From an uncultured Paracoccaceae bacterium (GTDB lineage: Bacteria > Pseudomonadota > Alphaproteobacteria > Rhodobacterales > Rhodobacteraceae), in NCBI GenBank assembly GCA_958439195.1, contig OY288155.1, forward strand, positions 62,001-126,000: DNA of 64,000 nucleotides. Direction: 5' to 3'. The notes below the pieces were generated by a model that worked only from the letters and a program-made list of their open reading frames with translations, did not search any database and was not told the origin of the DNA. Of this stretch, positions 54,018 through 61,974 are shown one piece after another. Every line of letters begins with the position of its first letter. Within the stretch, counting starts at the first letter, position 1. The translations under genes were made by a program, and so were the position numbers.

Positions 54018-54923
54018 ATGAGCCGGAATTTCATGATCGCGGCGGCGCTGGCCGCCCTTGCTTCGCTGTGTTGGGCGGGGAATTGGGTGTTGGGGCGGGC
54101 CATCCGGGCGGATGTGCCGCCCTTTGGCCTGACGTTCTGGCGGTGGGCGCTGGCGGCGGTGATCCTGTTGCCCTTTGGCTGGGCGCGGTTGCGGGGGGAT
54201 TGGGCGGTGGTGCGGGCGCATCTGCCGCTGGTGGCGGGCATGGCGTTGCTGTCGGCGGCGATGTTCCAGTCGATGACCTATATCGGGCTGCATTCGACCG
54301 AGGCGGTGAATGCGTTGCTGGTCAGCGCGACGATGCCCGTCTTCATGGTGATCATCGCCTGGATCGTGCTGCGCGAGCGGTTGACGGCGCGGCAGGCGGC
54401 GGGGATCGGCGTCAGCTTTTGCGGCGTGGCCTATATCATCGCGCGGGGCGATCCGGGGCGGATTCTGGAGTTGCAGTTGAACGTGGGGGATGCCTGGATC
54501 CTGGCGGCGCTGGTGGTTTGGGGGCTTTATTCCGTGCTGCTGAAGTTCAAGCCTGCAGGGCTGTCGGCGGTGGGGTTGACGTTTTTCATCGCGGTAATGG
54601 GGGCGGGGTTCATCCTGCCTTTGCATCTGTGGGAGCTGTCACGCGGGCAGTCGGTGCCGCTGACACCGGCGGGGATCGGGTCGGTGGTTTATACCGGGGT
54701 GTTTGCGTCGGTGGTGGCGCTGCTTGCTTATAACGCGGCGGTGGCGCGGATCGGGCCGTCACGTTCGGTGATGTTTCTGCATCTGATGCCGGTCTTTGGC
54801 GCGGGGCTGGCGATGATTTTCCTGGATGAGCGGCTGGAGGTGTTTCACCTGATCGGGTTTCCGGTGGCGCTGGGGGGCGTGCTGTTTGCTACGTCGTCGC
54901 CGCCTGCCGTGGCGCGGGGATGA
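54018..54923 (+). CDS. EamA/DMT family transporter (first of two)
   Basis: A 301-residue inner-membrane protein with about ten helices in two EamA repeats: AALASLCWAGNWVLGRAIRADVPPFGLTFWRWALAAVILLPF starts the first, SVVYTGVFASVVALLAYNAAVARIGPSRSVMFLHLMPVFGAGLAMIFLDERL belongs to the second. Likely a metabolite exporter; substrate unknown. Its stop overlaps the start of the second transporter (ATGA at 54920-54923), so the two could act as a pair. Confidence 0.9.
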   Translation: MSRNFMIAAALAALASLCWAGNWVLGRAIRADVPPFGLTFWRWALAAVILLPFGWARLRGDWAVVRAHLPLVAGMALLSAAMFQSMTYIGLHSTEAVNALLVSATMPVFMVIIAWIVLRERLTARQAAGIGVSFCGVAYIIARGDPGRILELQLNVGDAWILAALVVWGLYSVLLKFKPAGLSAVGLTFFIAVMGAGFILPLHLWELSRGQSVPLTPAGIGSVVYTGVFASVVALLAYNAAVARIGPSRSVMFLHLMPVFGAGLAMIFLDERLEVFHLIGFPVALGGVLFATSSPPAVARG

Positions 54924-55774
54924 GGCTGGCGGCGTTGACGGCGCTGGTGATGCTGGCCTTTGCGGCCAATTCCGTGCTGAACCGGATGGCCGTGGCGGCG
55001 GGGGATATCGGGGCGGTGGAGTTTGCCATTGTGCGGCTGGCGGCGGGGGCTTTGGTGCTGGCGGCCCTGGTGGTGCTGCGCGGGCGGGAATGGCCCAGGA
55101 AGCTGGTTCACGGGGCGACGGTGGCGGGGGTGGCCGGGCTGCTGGTCTATCTGTTTGGCTTTTCGCTGGCTTACGGTCGGCTGGATGCGGGGACCGGGGC
55201 GCTGGTGCTGTTTGGGATGGTGCAGGTGACGATGTTTGCAGGTGCCTTGCTGTTGGGCGAGGTGGTGCCAGGGCGGCGCTGGGCGGGCGCGGCATTGGCG
55301 TTCTGCGGTCTTTTGGTGCTGGTGGCCCCTGCTGGGGGCGGCTGGGCGGGATTTGCCGCAATGGCGGCGGCGGGGGTTGGTTGGGGCATCTATTCGCTGG
55401 CGGGCCGGGGTGCGCGGGATGCGCTGGCGGCGACGGCGGGGAATTTCGTGCTGGCGCTGGGGCCGGGGGTGATGATTGCGCTGGTCGTCGGGGTGGATCT
55501 GGCCGGGGCCACGGCGCGGGGGGTCGGGCTGGCGGTGGTGTCGGGTGCGGTCACATCGGGGCTGGGCTATGCGCTGTGGTATGCGGTTTTGCCTGCGCTT
55601 GGGGCCGGGCGGGCGGCGGTGGCGCAACTGACGGTGCCGCTGATCGCGGCATTGGGCGGGGCGGCGCTGATCGGCGAGGCGGTGGGGGTGCGGTTTGCGA
55701 TTGCGTCTGCGCTGGTGCTGGGGGGTGTCGCCTGGGCCAGTTTGCCTAAAGCGGCTTCACAAGGCGATGGGTGA
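54920..55774 (+). CDS. EamA/DMT family transporter (second of two)
   Basis: A 284-residue protein with two EamA repeats: ALTALVMLAFAANSVLNRMAVAAGDIGAVEFAIVRLAAGALVLAAL and SGAVTSGLGYALWYAVLPALGAGRAAVAQLTVPLIAALGGAALIGEAVGVRF. About ten helices. It is only distantly like its upstream neighbour, so it is not a recent duplicate. Its 3' end overlaps the convergent GNAT gene by 29 bases. Confidence 0.9.
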   Translation: MRLAALTALVMLAFAANSVLNRMAVAAGDIGAVEFAIVRLAAGALVLAALVVLRGREWPRKLVHGATVAGVAGLLVYLFGFSLAYGRLDAGTGALVLFGMVQVTMFAGALLLGEVVPGRRWAGAALAFCGLLVLVAPAGGGWAGFAAMAAAGVGWGIYSLAGRGARDALAATAGNFVLALGPGVMIALVVGVDLAGATARGVGLAVVSGAVTSGLGYALWYAVLPALGAGRAAVAQLTVPLIAALGGAALIGEAVGVRFAIASALVLGGVAWASLPKAASQGDG

Positions 55775-56222
55775 TGTGCCGCCCGTCATCGCGGCTGATC
55801 CCGGTAGGGGCAAAGCCGTTGCGGTCCCAGAAGGCGCGGCCACGGGTGTTGGCCTGTAGGACGCCAAGATAAAGGCGGGGCGCGCCGGTCCTGCGGGCGA
55901 GGGTTTCGACATGGGCAAGCAGGACGGGGCCAAGGCCGTGGCCGCGCAGGCGGGGGGCCAGAATCATCAGGCCCAGATAGGCATCGCCCGGTTCGGGAAA
56001 GCCGAAGCTCAGTTCGGCAAGGCCGGAGAGGCGTTCGTCACGGAACAGTCCAAGGTGGTGGCTGTCGGCGGGATTGCAGCCGGGCGGAGTGTCGGCAAAG
56101 AAGTCACGCGCCGCATCGGGGCCGGGGGCGGCGCCTTCGGCCATGATCCAGTAATCCGCAGCCTCGGCCAGAAAATCGGTGACGGCGGGCAGGTCCGTTT
56201 CAGGGTGCAGGGCGCGGATCAT
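55746..56222 (-). CDS. GNAT family N-acetyltransferase
   Basis: A 158-residue acetyltransferase. IRALHPETDLPAVTDFLAEAADYWIMAEG opens it, GLMILAPRLRGHGLGPVLLAHVETLARR is the acetyl-CoA site (R-x-x-G-x-G/A pattern LRGHGLG), and RGRAFWDRNGFAPTG the usual motif B. Substrate unknown. ATGA overlap with the GreA-like gene upstream; convergent 29-base overlap with the EamA gene. Confidence 0.86.
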   Translation of the reverse strand: MIRALHPETDLPAVTDFLAEAADYWIMAEGAAPGPDAARDFFADTPPGCNPADSHHLGLFRDERLSGLAELSFGFPEPGDAYLGLMILAPRLRGHGLGPVLLAHVETLARRTGAPRLYLGVLQANTRGRAFWDRNGFAPTGISRDDGRHITHRLVKPL

Positions 56223-56710
56223 GGGTGGTTTATCGCCAGGATTTCAAGGTCCGCACTGCCGTTGGGTTTGTGCCAGCGCACCACATCACCGGGTTGCGCG
56301 CCCATCAGGGCGCGGGCCAGGGGGGATTGCGGGGTGATCTTGCCCAAACTGGCATCTGCCTCATCCTCGCCCGTGATCTGGAAGCGGTGTTCGGTGCCAT
56401 CGTCATCCGCCACGGTGACGATCAGGCCAAAGGCCACCTCGGTCAGTGGCAGGGTGGCGGGGTTGATGGGGATGGCGCTGCGCAACCGCGATTCCAGATA
56501 GCGGATGTCGCGTTCGGCGGCGGCTTCGGGCAGCTTGTCCAACCGGTCGGGGCGGGATTTGAGCGCGGCGAGGCGGGATTGGGTGTCGCGCAGGCGCTGT
56601 TGCAGGGCGGCCAGCCCTGCGGGCGTGACGTGATTGGGGTGGGGCGAGATGGGAAGGTCGGGCAGCGGGTCCAGCGCGCCATCGCCTTCCTTCACGAAGG
56701 CGCGGCTCAT
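56219..56710 (-). CDS. GreA/GreB family transcription elongation factor-like protein
   Basis: A 163-residue protein. An N-terminal coiled coil (about 28-75) contains GLAALQQRLRDTQSRLAALKSRPDRLDKLPEAAAERDIRYLESRLRSA; the C-terminal FKBP-like domain has ITGEDEADASLGKITPQSPLARALMGAQPGDVVRW, the classic Gre ending. The N-terminal arm differs from canonical GreA, so this may be an accessory paralogue acting on RNA polymerase. Overlaps the genes on both sides (ATGA). Confidence 0.85.
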   Translation of the reverse strand: MSRAFVKEGDGALDPLPDLPISPHPNHVTPAGLAALQQRLRDTQSRLAALKSRPDRLDKLPEAAAERDIRYLESRLRSAIPINPATLPLTEVAFGLIVTVADDDGTEHRFQITGEDEADASLGKITPQSPLARALMGAQPGDVVRWHKPNGSADLEILAINHP

Positions 56711-57159
56711 CGCACGATCCTTTCCAGCGGGTCGTAAAGCATCTGATCACCCCAGGCCGCGGCGGGCAGGCTGTCGGGTTTGAAGCGGATGCGGCCAAGG
56801 TTCAGATCATCGCGGGAAAAGAAGCGGCGGTTGGTGACCACGCCTTCGGGATCAATCCAGCGGGGATCAAGCGCGCCGTCGGTGATGGTGCAGCGAAAGA
56901 AGATATCGACCTGGTGAAAGCCCCGGTCGGGATCGTGGAATTCGTTGATCAGGGCCGGGGGGCCGACGGCGACGGTCAGCCCCGTTTCTTCGATCACCTC
57001 GCGGATCAGGGCGGCGGGCAGGGATTGGCCGGGATCGGCCCCGCCGCCAGGGGCGCACCACAGATCAGACATGTCACCCGGATAGGCGTTGACCAGCAAA
57101 AGCCGGTCGTCATGCAGGATCAGCGCGCGGGCGGCAATGCGGTGGGGGCGGTATTTCAT
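56707..57159 (-). CDS. NUDIX hydrolase
   Basis: A 150-residue protein. HRIAARALILHDDRLLLVNAYPGDMSDLWCAPGGGADPGQSLPAALIREVIEETGLTVAVG contains a full Nudix box (GGGADPGQSLPAALIREVIEETGL, pattern G-x5-E-x7-REUxEExGU with Q in place of the first E). It hydrolyses nucleoside diphosphate derivatives; substrate unknown. First gene of the NUDIX/Gre/GNAT set. Start 57159 or two codons earlier at 57165. Confidence 0.86.
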   Translation of the reverse strand: MKYRPHRIAARALILHDDRLLLVNAYPGDMSDLWCAPGGGADPGQSLPAALIREVIEETGLTVAVGPPALINEFHDPDRGFHQVDIFFRCTITDGALDPRWIDPEGVVTNRRFFSRDDLNLGRIRFKPDSLPAAAWGDQMLYDPLERIVR

Positions 57160-57224
57160 GCACATTATCGTGGCGCGGGTGATGCGGTTTGTCCATCTGC
57201 CGCAGATCGGGCTATGGTGGCCGC

Positions 57225-57962
57225 ATGAAACGGTTTTTGATCCCCTTCCTTTTTCTGGCGGCGCCTGTGCAGGCAACCTTTGCGCAGGCCGATTGCGTGG
57301 TCTTGCTGCACGGGTTGGCGCGCAGTGAGGTGTCGCTGGTGCCGATGGCGGCGGCGCTGGAGGGCAAGGGTTACAAGGTCATCAACGAAGGCTATCCATC
57401 GACCAAGTTTCCGATTTCCGAACTGGTGCCGCGCGTGGGGGCGGCGGTGGCGGAATGCGGGGCGGCCCGTGTGCATTTCGTGACGCATTCGATGGGTGGC
57501 ATTCTGGCGCGGGCCTGGCTGGCGCGGAACCGGCCCGCAGACATGGGGCGGGTGGTGATGCTGGCCCCGCCGAACCGCGGGTCAGAGCTGGTGGATGCCT
57601 TTGGCGAGATCGGGGCGTTTGAATGGATGAACGGGCCTGCGGGCCTGCAACTGGGCACGGGGGCAGGGTCAGTGCCGATTGCGCTGCCGCTGCCGGATTA
57701 CGAATTGGGCGTGATTGCGGGGGACAGGTCGTTGAACCCGATCTATTCCACCGTGATCCCCGGACCGGATGACGGCAAGGTGTCGGTCGCGCGCACGCGG
57801 GTGGCGGGGATGACGGATCATATCGTGCTGCCGGTGACGCACACCTTCATGATGATGAACCCGGTGGTGATCGCCGAGGTGATGACCTTTCTGGACACAG
57901 GCCGGTTCGACCCCGACCTTGGCTTTGGCGCGGCGGTGGAAGAGACGCTGGGGATGGAATGA
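57225..57962 (+). CDS. secreted alpha/beta hydrolase (lipase-like)
   Basis: A 245-residue protein with signal peptide (FLIPFLFLAAPVQATFAQ). CVVLLHGLARSE is the oxyanion strand, VHFVTHSMGGILARAWL near 92-108 is the nucleophile elbow (S-M-G-G), LAPPNRGSELVDAFGE follows, and VTHTFMMMN provides the His. The pattern is like bacterial triacylglycerol/acyl esterases. Its stop overlaps the iron-permease-like gene by 4 bases (ATGA). Confidence 0.86.
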   Translation: MKRFLIPFLFLAAPVQATFAQADCVVLLHGLARSEVSLVPMAAALEGKGYKVINEGYPSTKFPISELVPRVGAAVAECGAARVHFVTHSMGGILARAWLARNRPADMGRVVMLAPPNRGSELVDAFGEIGAFEWMNGPAGLQLGTGAGSVPIALPLPDYELGVIAGDRSLNPIYSTVIPGPDDGKVSVARTRVAGMTDHIVLPVTHTFMMMNPVVIAEVMTFLDTGRFDPDLGFGAAVEETLGME

Positions 57963-58366
57963 TGGGCAGTTTCTATGGCGAATGGTCCAAACGGGTGGCG
58001 CGGTTTGCCGGGCGTCCGGTGACCTTTGCGCTGGCCTTTGGTGTGATCCTTTTTTGGATCGTGACAGGGCCGATCTTTGGGTTTTCCGATACATGGCAGT
58101 TGGTGATCAACACCGGCACCACCATTGTGACCTTTCTGATGGTGTTCCTGATCCAGAATACCCAGAACCGCGACACGGCGGCGATCCAGTTGAAGTTGGA
58201 CGAATTGATCCGGGTGACGCAGGGCGCGCATAACGCGCTGATGGACCTTGAAGAGCTGGAAGAAAAGCAGATCGAGGCGTTTCGCACCCGGTATGAGGGG
58301 TTGGCGGCTGATGCGCGGGCGCGGTTGCAACGGGGCGAGACGGATACGGATACGCCAGAGGCATAG
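57959..58366 (+). CDS. low-affinity iron permease family protein
   Basis: A 135-residue protein. RVARFAGRPVTFALAFGVILFWIVTGPIFGFSDTWQLVINTGTTIVTFLMVFLIQNTQNRDTAAIQLKLDELI is the Iron_permease (PF04120) signature with two membrane helices and the NTQNRD motif; the C-terminal part is a charged helix. Named after yeast Fet4-like transport, but in bacteria the role is unproven. Third-last of a run of four genes in the same direction. Confidence 0.85.
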   Translation: MMGSFYGEWSKRVARFAGRPVTFALAFGVILFWIVTGPIFGFSDTWQLVINTGTTIVTFLMVFLIQNTQNRDTAAIQLKLDELIRVTQGAHNALMDLEELEEKQIEAFRTRYEGLAADARARLQRGETDTDTPEA

Positions 58367-58381
58367 GGCGGGGGGCAGGCG

Positions 58382-58741
58382 ATGATCGGAAGTCTGGCCG
58401 TCATTCTGGGCTGTCAACTGCTGGGCGAGGTGCTGGCGCGGGGGCTTGGCCTGCCGGTGCCGGGACCGGTGATCGGCATGGCGGCGATGGTGGGGGTGCT
58501 GTGGCTGCGTGAGCGGTTCGCGCCGCCCGTGCTGGCGGGGGTGGAGCCTGCGGGGCGCTTTCTTCTGGCGCATCTGTCGCTGCTGTTTGTGCCGGCGGGC
58601 GTGGGTGTGGTGGGCAATCTGGAGGTTCTGGCGGCGGAATGGCTGGCGTTGGCGGCGGCGCTGATGGTGTCAACCGTGCTGACGCTGGTGGTGTCGGTTG
58701 TCAGCTTTCGGGTGGTGGCGCGCATGTTGGGGCAGGCGTGA
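58382..58741 (+). CDS. CidA/LrgA family holin-like protein
   Basis: A 119-residue membrane protein with four helices. LAVILGCQLLGEVLARGLGLPVPGPVIGMAAM has the conserved PVPGPVIGM motif, and FLLAHLSLLFVPAGVGVVGN is the typical second block of LrgA. LrgA/CidA proteins act with LrgB in murein hydrolase export or pyruvate uptake. Its stop overlaps the lrgB start (TGATG). Confidence 0.89.
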   Translation: MIGSLAVILGCQLLGEVLARGLGLPVPGPVIGMAAMVGVLWLRERFAPPVLAGVEPAGRFLLAHLSLLFVPAGVGVVGNLEVLAAEWLALAAALMVSTVLTLVVSVVSFRVVARMLGQA

Positions 58742-59472
58742 TGGCGAGGGATGCATCGCTTGATTTTGCGCTGTGGGTCTATCTGACCGAAGGGCCGCTG
58801 TTATGGCTGACGGTGACGCTGGCCGCCTATGCGGTGGCGGACTGGCTTTCGGCGCGGGCGGGGCGGCATCCGCTGGTGAACCCGGTGCTGATTTCCGTGG
58901 TGCTGGTGGGCGGGCTGTTGCTGGCATCCGGCACCGATTACGCGACCTATTTCGAAGGCGCGCAGTTCATCCATTTCCTGCTGGGGCCGGCAACAGTGGC
59001 GCTGGCTTTGCCGCTGTGGGAGCATCGTGCGCTGGTCCTGCGGTCGGCCTTGCCGATGCTGGCGGCGCTGGTGGCAGGCAGCGTGACGGCGGCGGTGTCG
59101 GCGCTGGCCGTGGCTTGGGCCTTTGGCGCGTCGGATGCGGTTCTGGTGGCGATTGCGCCGAAATCGGTGACGGCGGGGGTGGCCATGTCGATCACCGAGG
59201 GGCTGGGTGGCAATCCCGCGCTGACGGCGGTGCTGGTGATCCTGACGGGGATGATCGGCGCGCTGGTGGTGACGCCCCTGATGAACGGACTGGGTATCCG
59301 GGATTACCGGGCGCGGGGCTTTGCGGTGGGGTTGGCGTCGCACGGCATCGGCACGGCGCGGGCGTTTCAGGTGGACCCGGTGGCGGGGACGTTTGCAGGC
59401 ATCGCCATCGGGCTTAACGCGGTGATGACGGCGGTGATCGTGCCGTGGCTTTTGCGGATATGGCTTAGCTGA
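58741..59472 (+). CDS. LrgB family protein
   Basis: A 243-residue membrane protein with about seven helices. NPVLISVVLVGGLLL, FLLGPATVALALPLWEHRALV, APKSVTAGVAMSITEGLGGNPALTAVLVILTGMIGALV and GLASHGIGTARAFQVDPVAGTFAGIAIGLNAVMTA are all LrgB hallmarks. Works with the preceding LrgA-like protein. It converges with purK, overlapping it by 8 bases. Confidence 0.92.
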   Translation: MARDASLDFALWVYLTEGPLLWLTVTLAAYAVADWLSARAGRHPLVNPVLISVVLVGGLLLASGTDYATYFEGAQFIHFLLGPATVALALPLWEHRALVLRSALPMLAALVAGSVTAAVSALAVAWAFGASDAVLVAIAPKSVTAGVAMSITEGLGGNPALTAVLVILTGMIGALVVTPLMNGLGIRDYRARGFAVGLASHGIGTARAFQVDPVAGTFAGIAIGLNAVMTAVIVPWLLRIWLS

Positions 59473-60532
59473 CGATCCGGTTCACATGGCCCATCTTGCG
59501 GCCTGGCCGCGCCTCGGCCTTGCCATAGAGGTGGAGCGCGGCGTTCTTTTCCCGCGCGATGGCGGGCACGCGCAGGATGTCATCCCCGATCAGGTTTTCC
59601 ATTACCACATCGGAATGGCGCGATCCGTCGCCCAACGGCCAGCCTGCCACGGCGCGAATGTGCTGTTCAAACTGATCCACGGCGCAGCCATTCTGTGTCC
59701 AATGCCCGGAATTATGCACGCGGGGGGCGATTTCGTTCACGATCAGGCCCGCACGGGTGACAAACAGTTCAACCCCCATGACGCCGACATAATCGAGCGC
59801 GTTCAGGATGCGGGCGGCCAGCAGGATGGCATCGGTGCGCTGTGACGGGGTCAGGCGGGCGGGGATGGTGGTGGTGGAAAGGATGCCGTCCTTATGAACA
59901 TTCTCGCCCGGATCATAGCAGGCGACCGAACCGTCCAGGCCGCGGGCGGCGATGACGCTAACCTCATGGCTGAAGTCGATAAAGCCTTCCAGCACGGCGG
60001 GGGAGCCGTTCATCTGGGCCAGCGCGGCGTCGGCATCCGTGGCGCTGCGCAAACGCGCCTGCCCCTTGCCGTCATAGCCGAGGCGGGTGGTTTTCAGGAT
60101 GGCGGGGGTGCCCACCTTGGCAATTGCGTGGTGCAGGTCATCCAGTGTCTGCACCGCCGCATAGGGCGCGGTGGTCAGGCCCAGCGCGGTAAGGAAATCC
60201 TTTTCCGCGATCCGATCCTGCGACACGGCCAGCGCGCGGCGGTTGGGGCGGATCGGGTGGCTGCGGTCCAGCACATCCAGCGCGGCGGTGGGGATGTTTT
60301 CAAATTCATAGGTGATGACATCGACGGACGCGGCAAAGGCGGCCAGCGCGGCAAGGTCATCATAAGCGGCGGTGGTCACGCGGTCGGCGACATGGCCTGC
60401 GGGCGGGTTCGGGCTGGGTTCATAGACATGGGTCTTGAAACCAAGCCGCGAGGCCGCAACCGACAGCATGCGCCCCAACTGCCCACCGCCAAGGATGCCG
60501 ATTGTCGCGCCTGTGACGAGGGGATCAGTCAT
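59465..60532 (-). CDS. purK: N5-carboxyaminoimidazole ribonucleotide synthase
   Basis: A 355-residue ATP-grasp enzyme of purine synthesis. IGILGGGQLGRMLSVAASRLGF near 11-32, VITYEFENIPTAALDVL near 71, PAILKTTRLGYDGKGQ near 150 (ATP-grasp) and LIVNEIAPRVHNSGHWT near 270 are PurK motifs. Start ATG 60532, overlapping purE by 8 bases; a 16-codon extension lies in purE. It forms CO2-carboxylated AIR, which PurE isomerises. Confidence 0.94.
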   Translation of the reverse strand: MTDPLVTGATIGILGGGQLGRMLSVAASRLGFKTHVYEPSPNPPAGHVADRVTTAAYDDLAALAAFAASVDVITYEFENIPTAALDVLDRSHPIRPNRRALAVSQDRIAEKDFLTALGLTTAPYAAVQTLDDLHHAIAKVGTPAILKTTRLGYDGKGQARLRSATDADAALAQMNGSPAVLEGFIDFSHEVSVIAARGLDGSVACYDPGENVHKDGILSTTTIPARLTPSQRTDAILLAARILNALDYVGVMGVELFVTRAGLIVNEIAPRVHNSGHWTQNGCAVDQFEQHIRAVAGWPLGDGSRHSDVVMENLIGDDILRVPAIAREKNAALHLYGKAEARPGRKMGHVNRIVS

Positions 60533-61010
60533 CGGTCGGCTCCTCGGGGATGGACGCCGACAGGGCATCGCGCCAGGCATCCAGCCGCGCCGCCAGCGCG
60601 GGGTCTTGTAACGCGAGGATGCCCGCCGCCATCAGGCCGGCATTCGCCGCACCCGCCGCGCCGATCGCCATAGTGGCCACTGGAAAACCGCGCGGCATCT
60701 GGACGATGGAATAAAGGCTGTCGACCCCCGACAGCGCCCGTGTCTGCACCGGCACGCCGATCACTGGGATGCGCGTCTTGGACGCCATCATCCCCGGCAG
60801 ATGTGCTGCGCCACCCGCGCCCGCGATAATCACCTTCAGCCCGCGTTCGGCAGCGGTCTTGCCATAGGACCAAAGCCGGTCTGGCGTGCGGTGGGCCGAG
60901 ACGATCTTTGCCTCATGGGTGATGCCCAGTTCATCGAGGATAAGCGCGGCCTCTTTCATCGTGGCCCAGTCGGACTGCGACCCCATGATGATTCCAACGT
61001 CAATGGCCAT
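60525..61010 (-). CDS. purE: N5-carboxyaminoimidazole ribonucleotide mutase
   Basis: A 161-residue enzyme. DVGIIMGSQSDWATMKEAALILDELGI near 4-30 and EAKIVSAHRTPDRLWSYGKTAAERGLKVIIAGAGGAAHLPGMMASKT near 33-80 are the invariant PurE blocks; VATMAIGAAGAANAGLMAAGIL follows. Start ATG 61010. Overlaps purK by 8 bases, so both are coupled. Confidence 0.96.
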   Translation of the reverse strand: MAIDVGIIMGSQSDWATMKEAALILDELGITHEAKIVSAHRTPDRLWSYGKTAAERGLKVIIAGAGGAAHLPGMMASKTRIPVIGVPVQTRALSGVDSLYSIVQMPRGFPVATMAIGAAGAANAGLMAAGILALQDPALAARLDAWRDALSASIPEEPTDD

Positions 61011-61080
61011 GCGCGCCCCCATCACCTGATGCGGGCGGGTATAGTGGATTGGGGGCCGGGGGCAAGCGCAGCCGCGCGGA

Positions 61081-61299
61081 TCAGGCGATGATGTCGGGGA
61101 TAAGCTGATCTTCCAGCTTTACGATCTGGTCCTTCAGCGCCAGCTTCTGCTTTTTCAGCCGCCGCAGGGTAAGCTGATCCGGCCGGCCTGCGGTTTCCAG
61201 CGCATGAATCGCCTCGTCCAGATCACGATGCTCACGGCGCAGCACCTCAAGGCGGATGCGGAGCATGTCTTCGAAGTTCATTTCGCTGGGCGCGTTCAT
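61081..61299 (-). CDS. YdcH (DUF465) family small coiled-coil protein
   Basis: A 72-residue protein. LEVLRREHRDLDEAIHALETAGRPDQLTLRRLKKQKLALKDQIVKLEDQL is the DUF465 pattern of two antiparallel helices with basic LRRLKKQKLALKD. Function unknown. ATG 61299 chosen; a longer frame runs upstream through a regulatory-looking gap. It is divergent from the first Hsp20 gene, leaving 243 bases between. Confidence 0.86.
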   Translation of the reverse strand: MNAPSEMNFEDMLRIRLEVLRREHRDLDEAIHALETAGRPDQLTLRRLKKQKLALKDQIVKLEDQLIPDIIA

Positions 61300-61385
61300 G
61301 GCCTTGCCTTGGACAAGAGGGCTCTTATTCCTTGTGGACAGTATAGTGATTCTATGGCCTTGCGGGAAGGATTCTGTCTGAAAAT

Positions 61386-61399
61386 TGCGGAATTCCGCA
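61386..61399. promoter_or_regulatory. 14-bp perfect palindrome between YdcH and hsp20 genes
   Basis: TGCGGAATTCCGCA is exactly self-complementary. It lies midway in the divergent gap and could be bound by a dimeric regulator; it may also be chance. Confidence 0.35.
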
Positions 61400-61446
61400 G
61401 GGAGACGGTGGTGGCGGGGTGGCGGCGGGGCGCGGATCGGGTGGGT

Positions 61447-61480
61447 CTTGCGGTGCCGGGTCGGGCGCACCATATTTCAG
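61447..61480 (+). promoter_or_regulatory. possible RpoH (heat-shock sigma) promoter of the first hsp20 gene
   Basis: CTTG at 61447 and CATATTTCAG at 61471 resemble the alphaproteobacterial RpoH pattern CTTG-N17/18-CYTATNTNNG, with a 20-base spacer and one mismatch. The spacing is longer than usual, so support is weak. Confidence 0.3.
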
Positions 61481-61520
61481 GGGTGTAGGGTCGCCGTGAC
61501 GGGGCCTTGCCGATATGTCG

Positions 61521-61534
61521 CTTTGCACCAAGGG
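61521..61534 (+). promoter_or_regulatory. hairpin masking the hsp20 Shine-Dalgarno, thermometer candidate 1
   Basis: CTTTG (61521-61525) can pair with CAAGG (61529-61533) around a CAC loop, covering the AAGGG ribosome-binding site 9 bases before ATG 61543. A U-rich strand pairing the Shine-Dalgarno is how ROSE and fourU elements sense heat. Confidence 0.4.
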
Positions 61535-61542
61535 CATGACCG

Positions 61543-61965
61543 ATGACGAAACTGAGCTTTGGCACCCACCCCTTTCTGTTGGGGTTCGAACAGTTGGAAC
61601 GGCTGGTGGAGCGCACCGCCAAATCCACCGAAGGTTATCCCCCGTTCAATATCGAGGCGACGTCGGAAAACGCCTATCGCATCACGCTGGCGGTGGCCGG
61701 TTTTCGTGAAGAGGATATGGCGATCACGGTCGAGGATCGGCAACTGGTGATCCGGGGCCGTCAGGCCGAAGAACCGGTGGATCGTGTGTTCCTGCACCGT
61801 GGCATCGCCAGCCGCGCCTTTCAGCGCAGCTTCGTGCTGGCCGACGGGGTCGAGGTGGCGGGTGCCAATATGGAACATGGCCTGCTGCATATCGATCTGA
61901 AACGGGCGATCCCGGAAACGGTGGTGCAGACCATTGCCATCACGTCACGCAACGGTCGGAAATGA
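61543..61965 (+). CDS. Hsp20 family small heat-shock protein (IbpA-like)
   Basis: A 140-residue alpha-crystallin-domain protein. PFLLGFEQLERLVERTAKSTEGYPPFNIEATSENAYRITLAVAGF and RAFQRSFVLADGVEVAGANMEHGLLHIDLKRAIPE match the IbpA class, including the L-x-I-D-L late strand. It binds unfolding proteins in oligomers. Followed after 9 bases by the DUF1150 gene. Confidence 0.92.
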   Translation: MTKLSFGTHPFLLGFEQLERLVERTAKSTEGYPPFNIEATSENAYRITLAVAGFREEDMAITVEDRQLVIRGRQAEEPVDRVFLHRGIASRAFQRSFVLADGVEVAGANMEHGLLHIDLKRAIPETVVQTIAITSRNGRK

Positions 61966-61974
61966 GGTGTTGAG

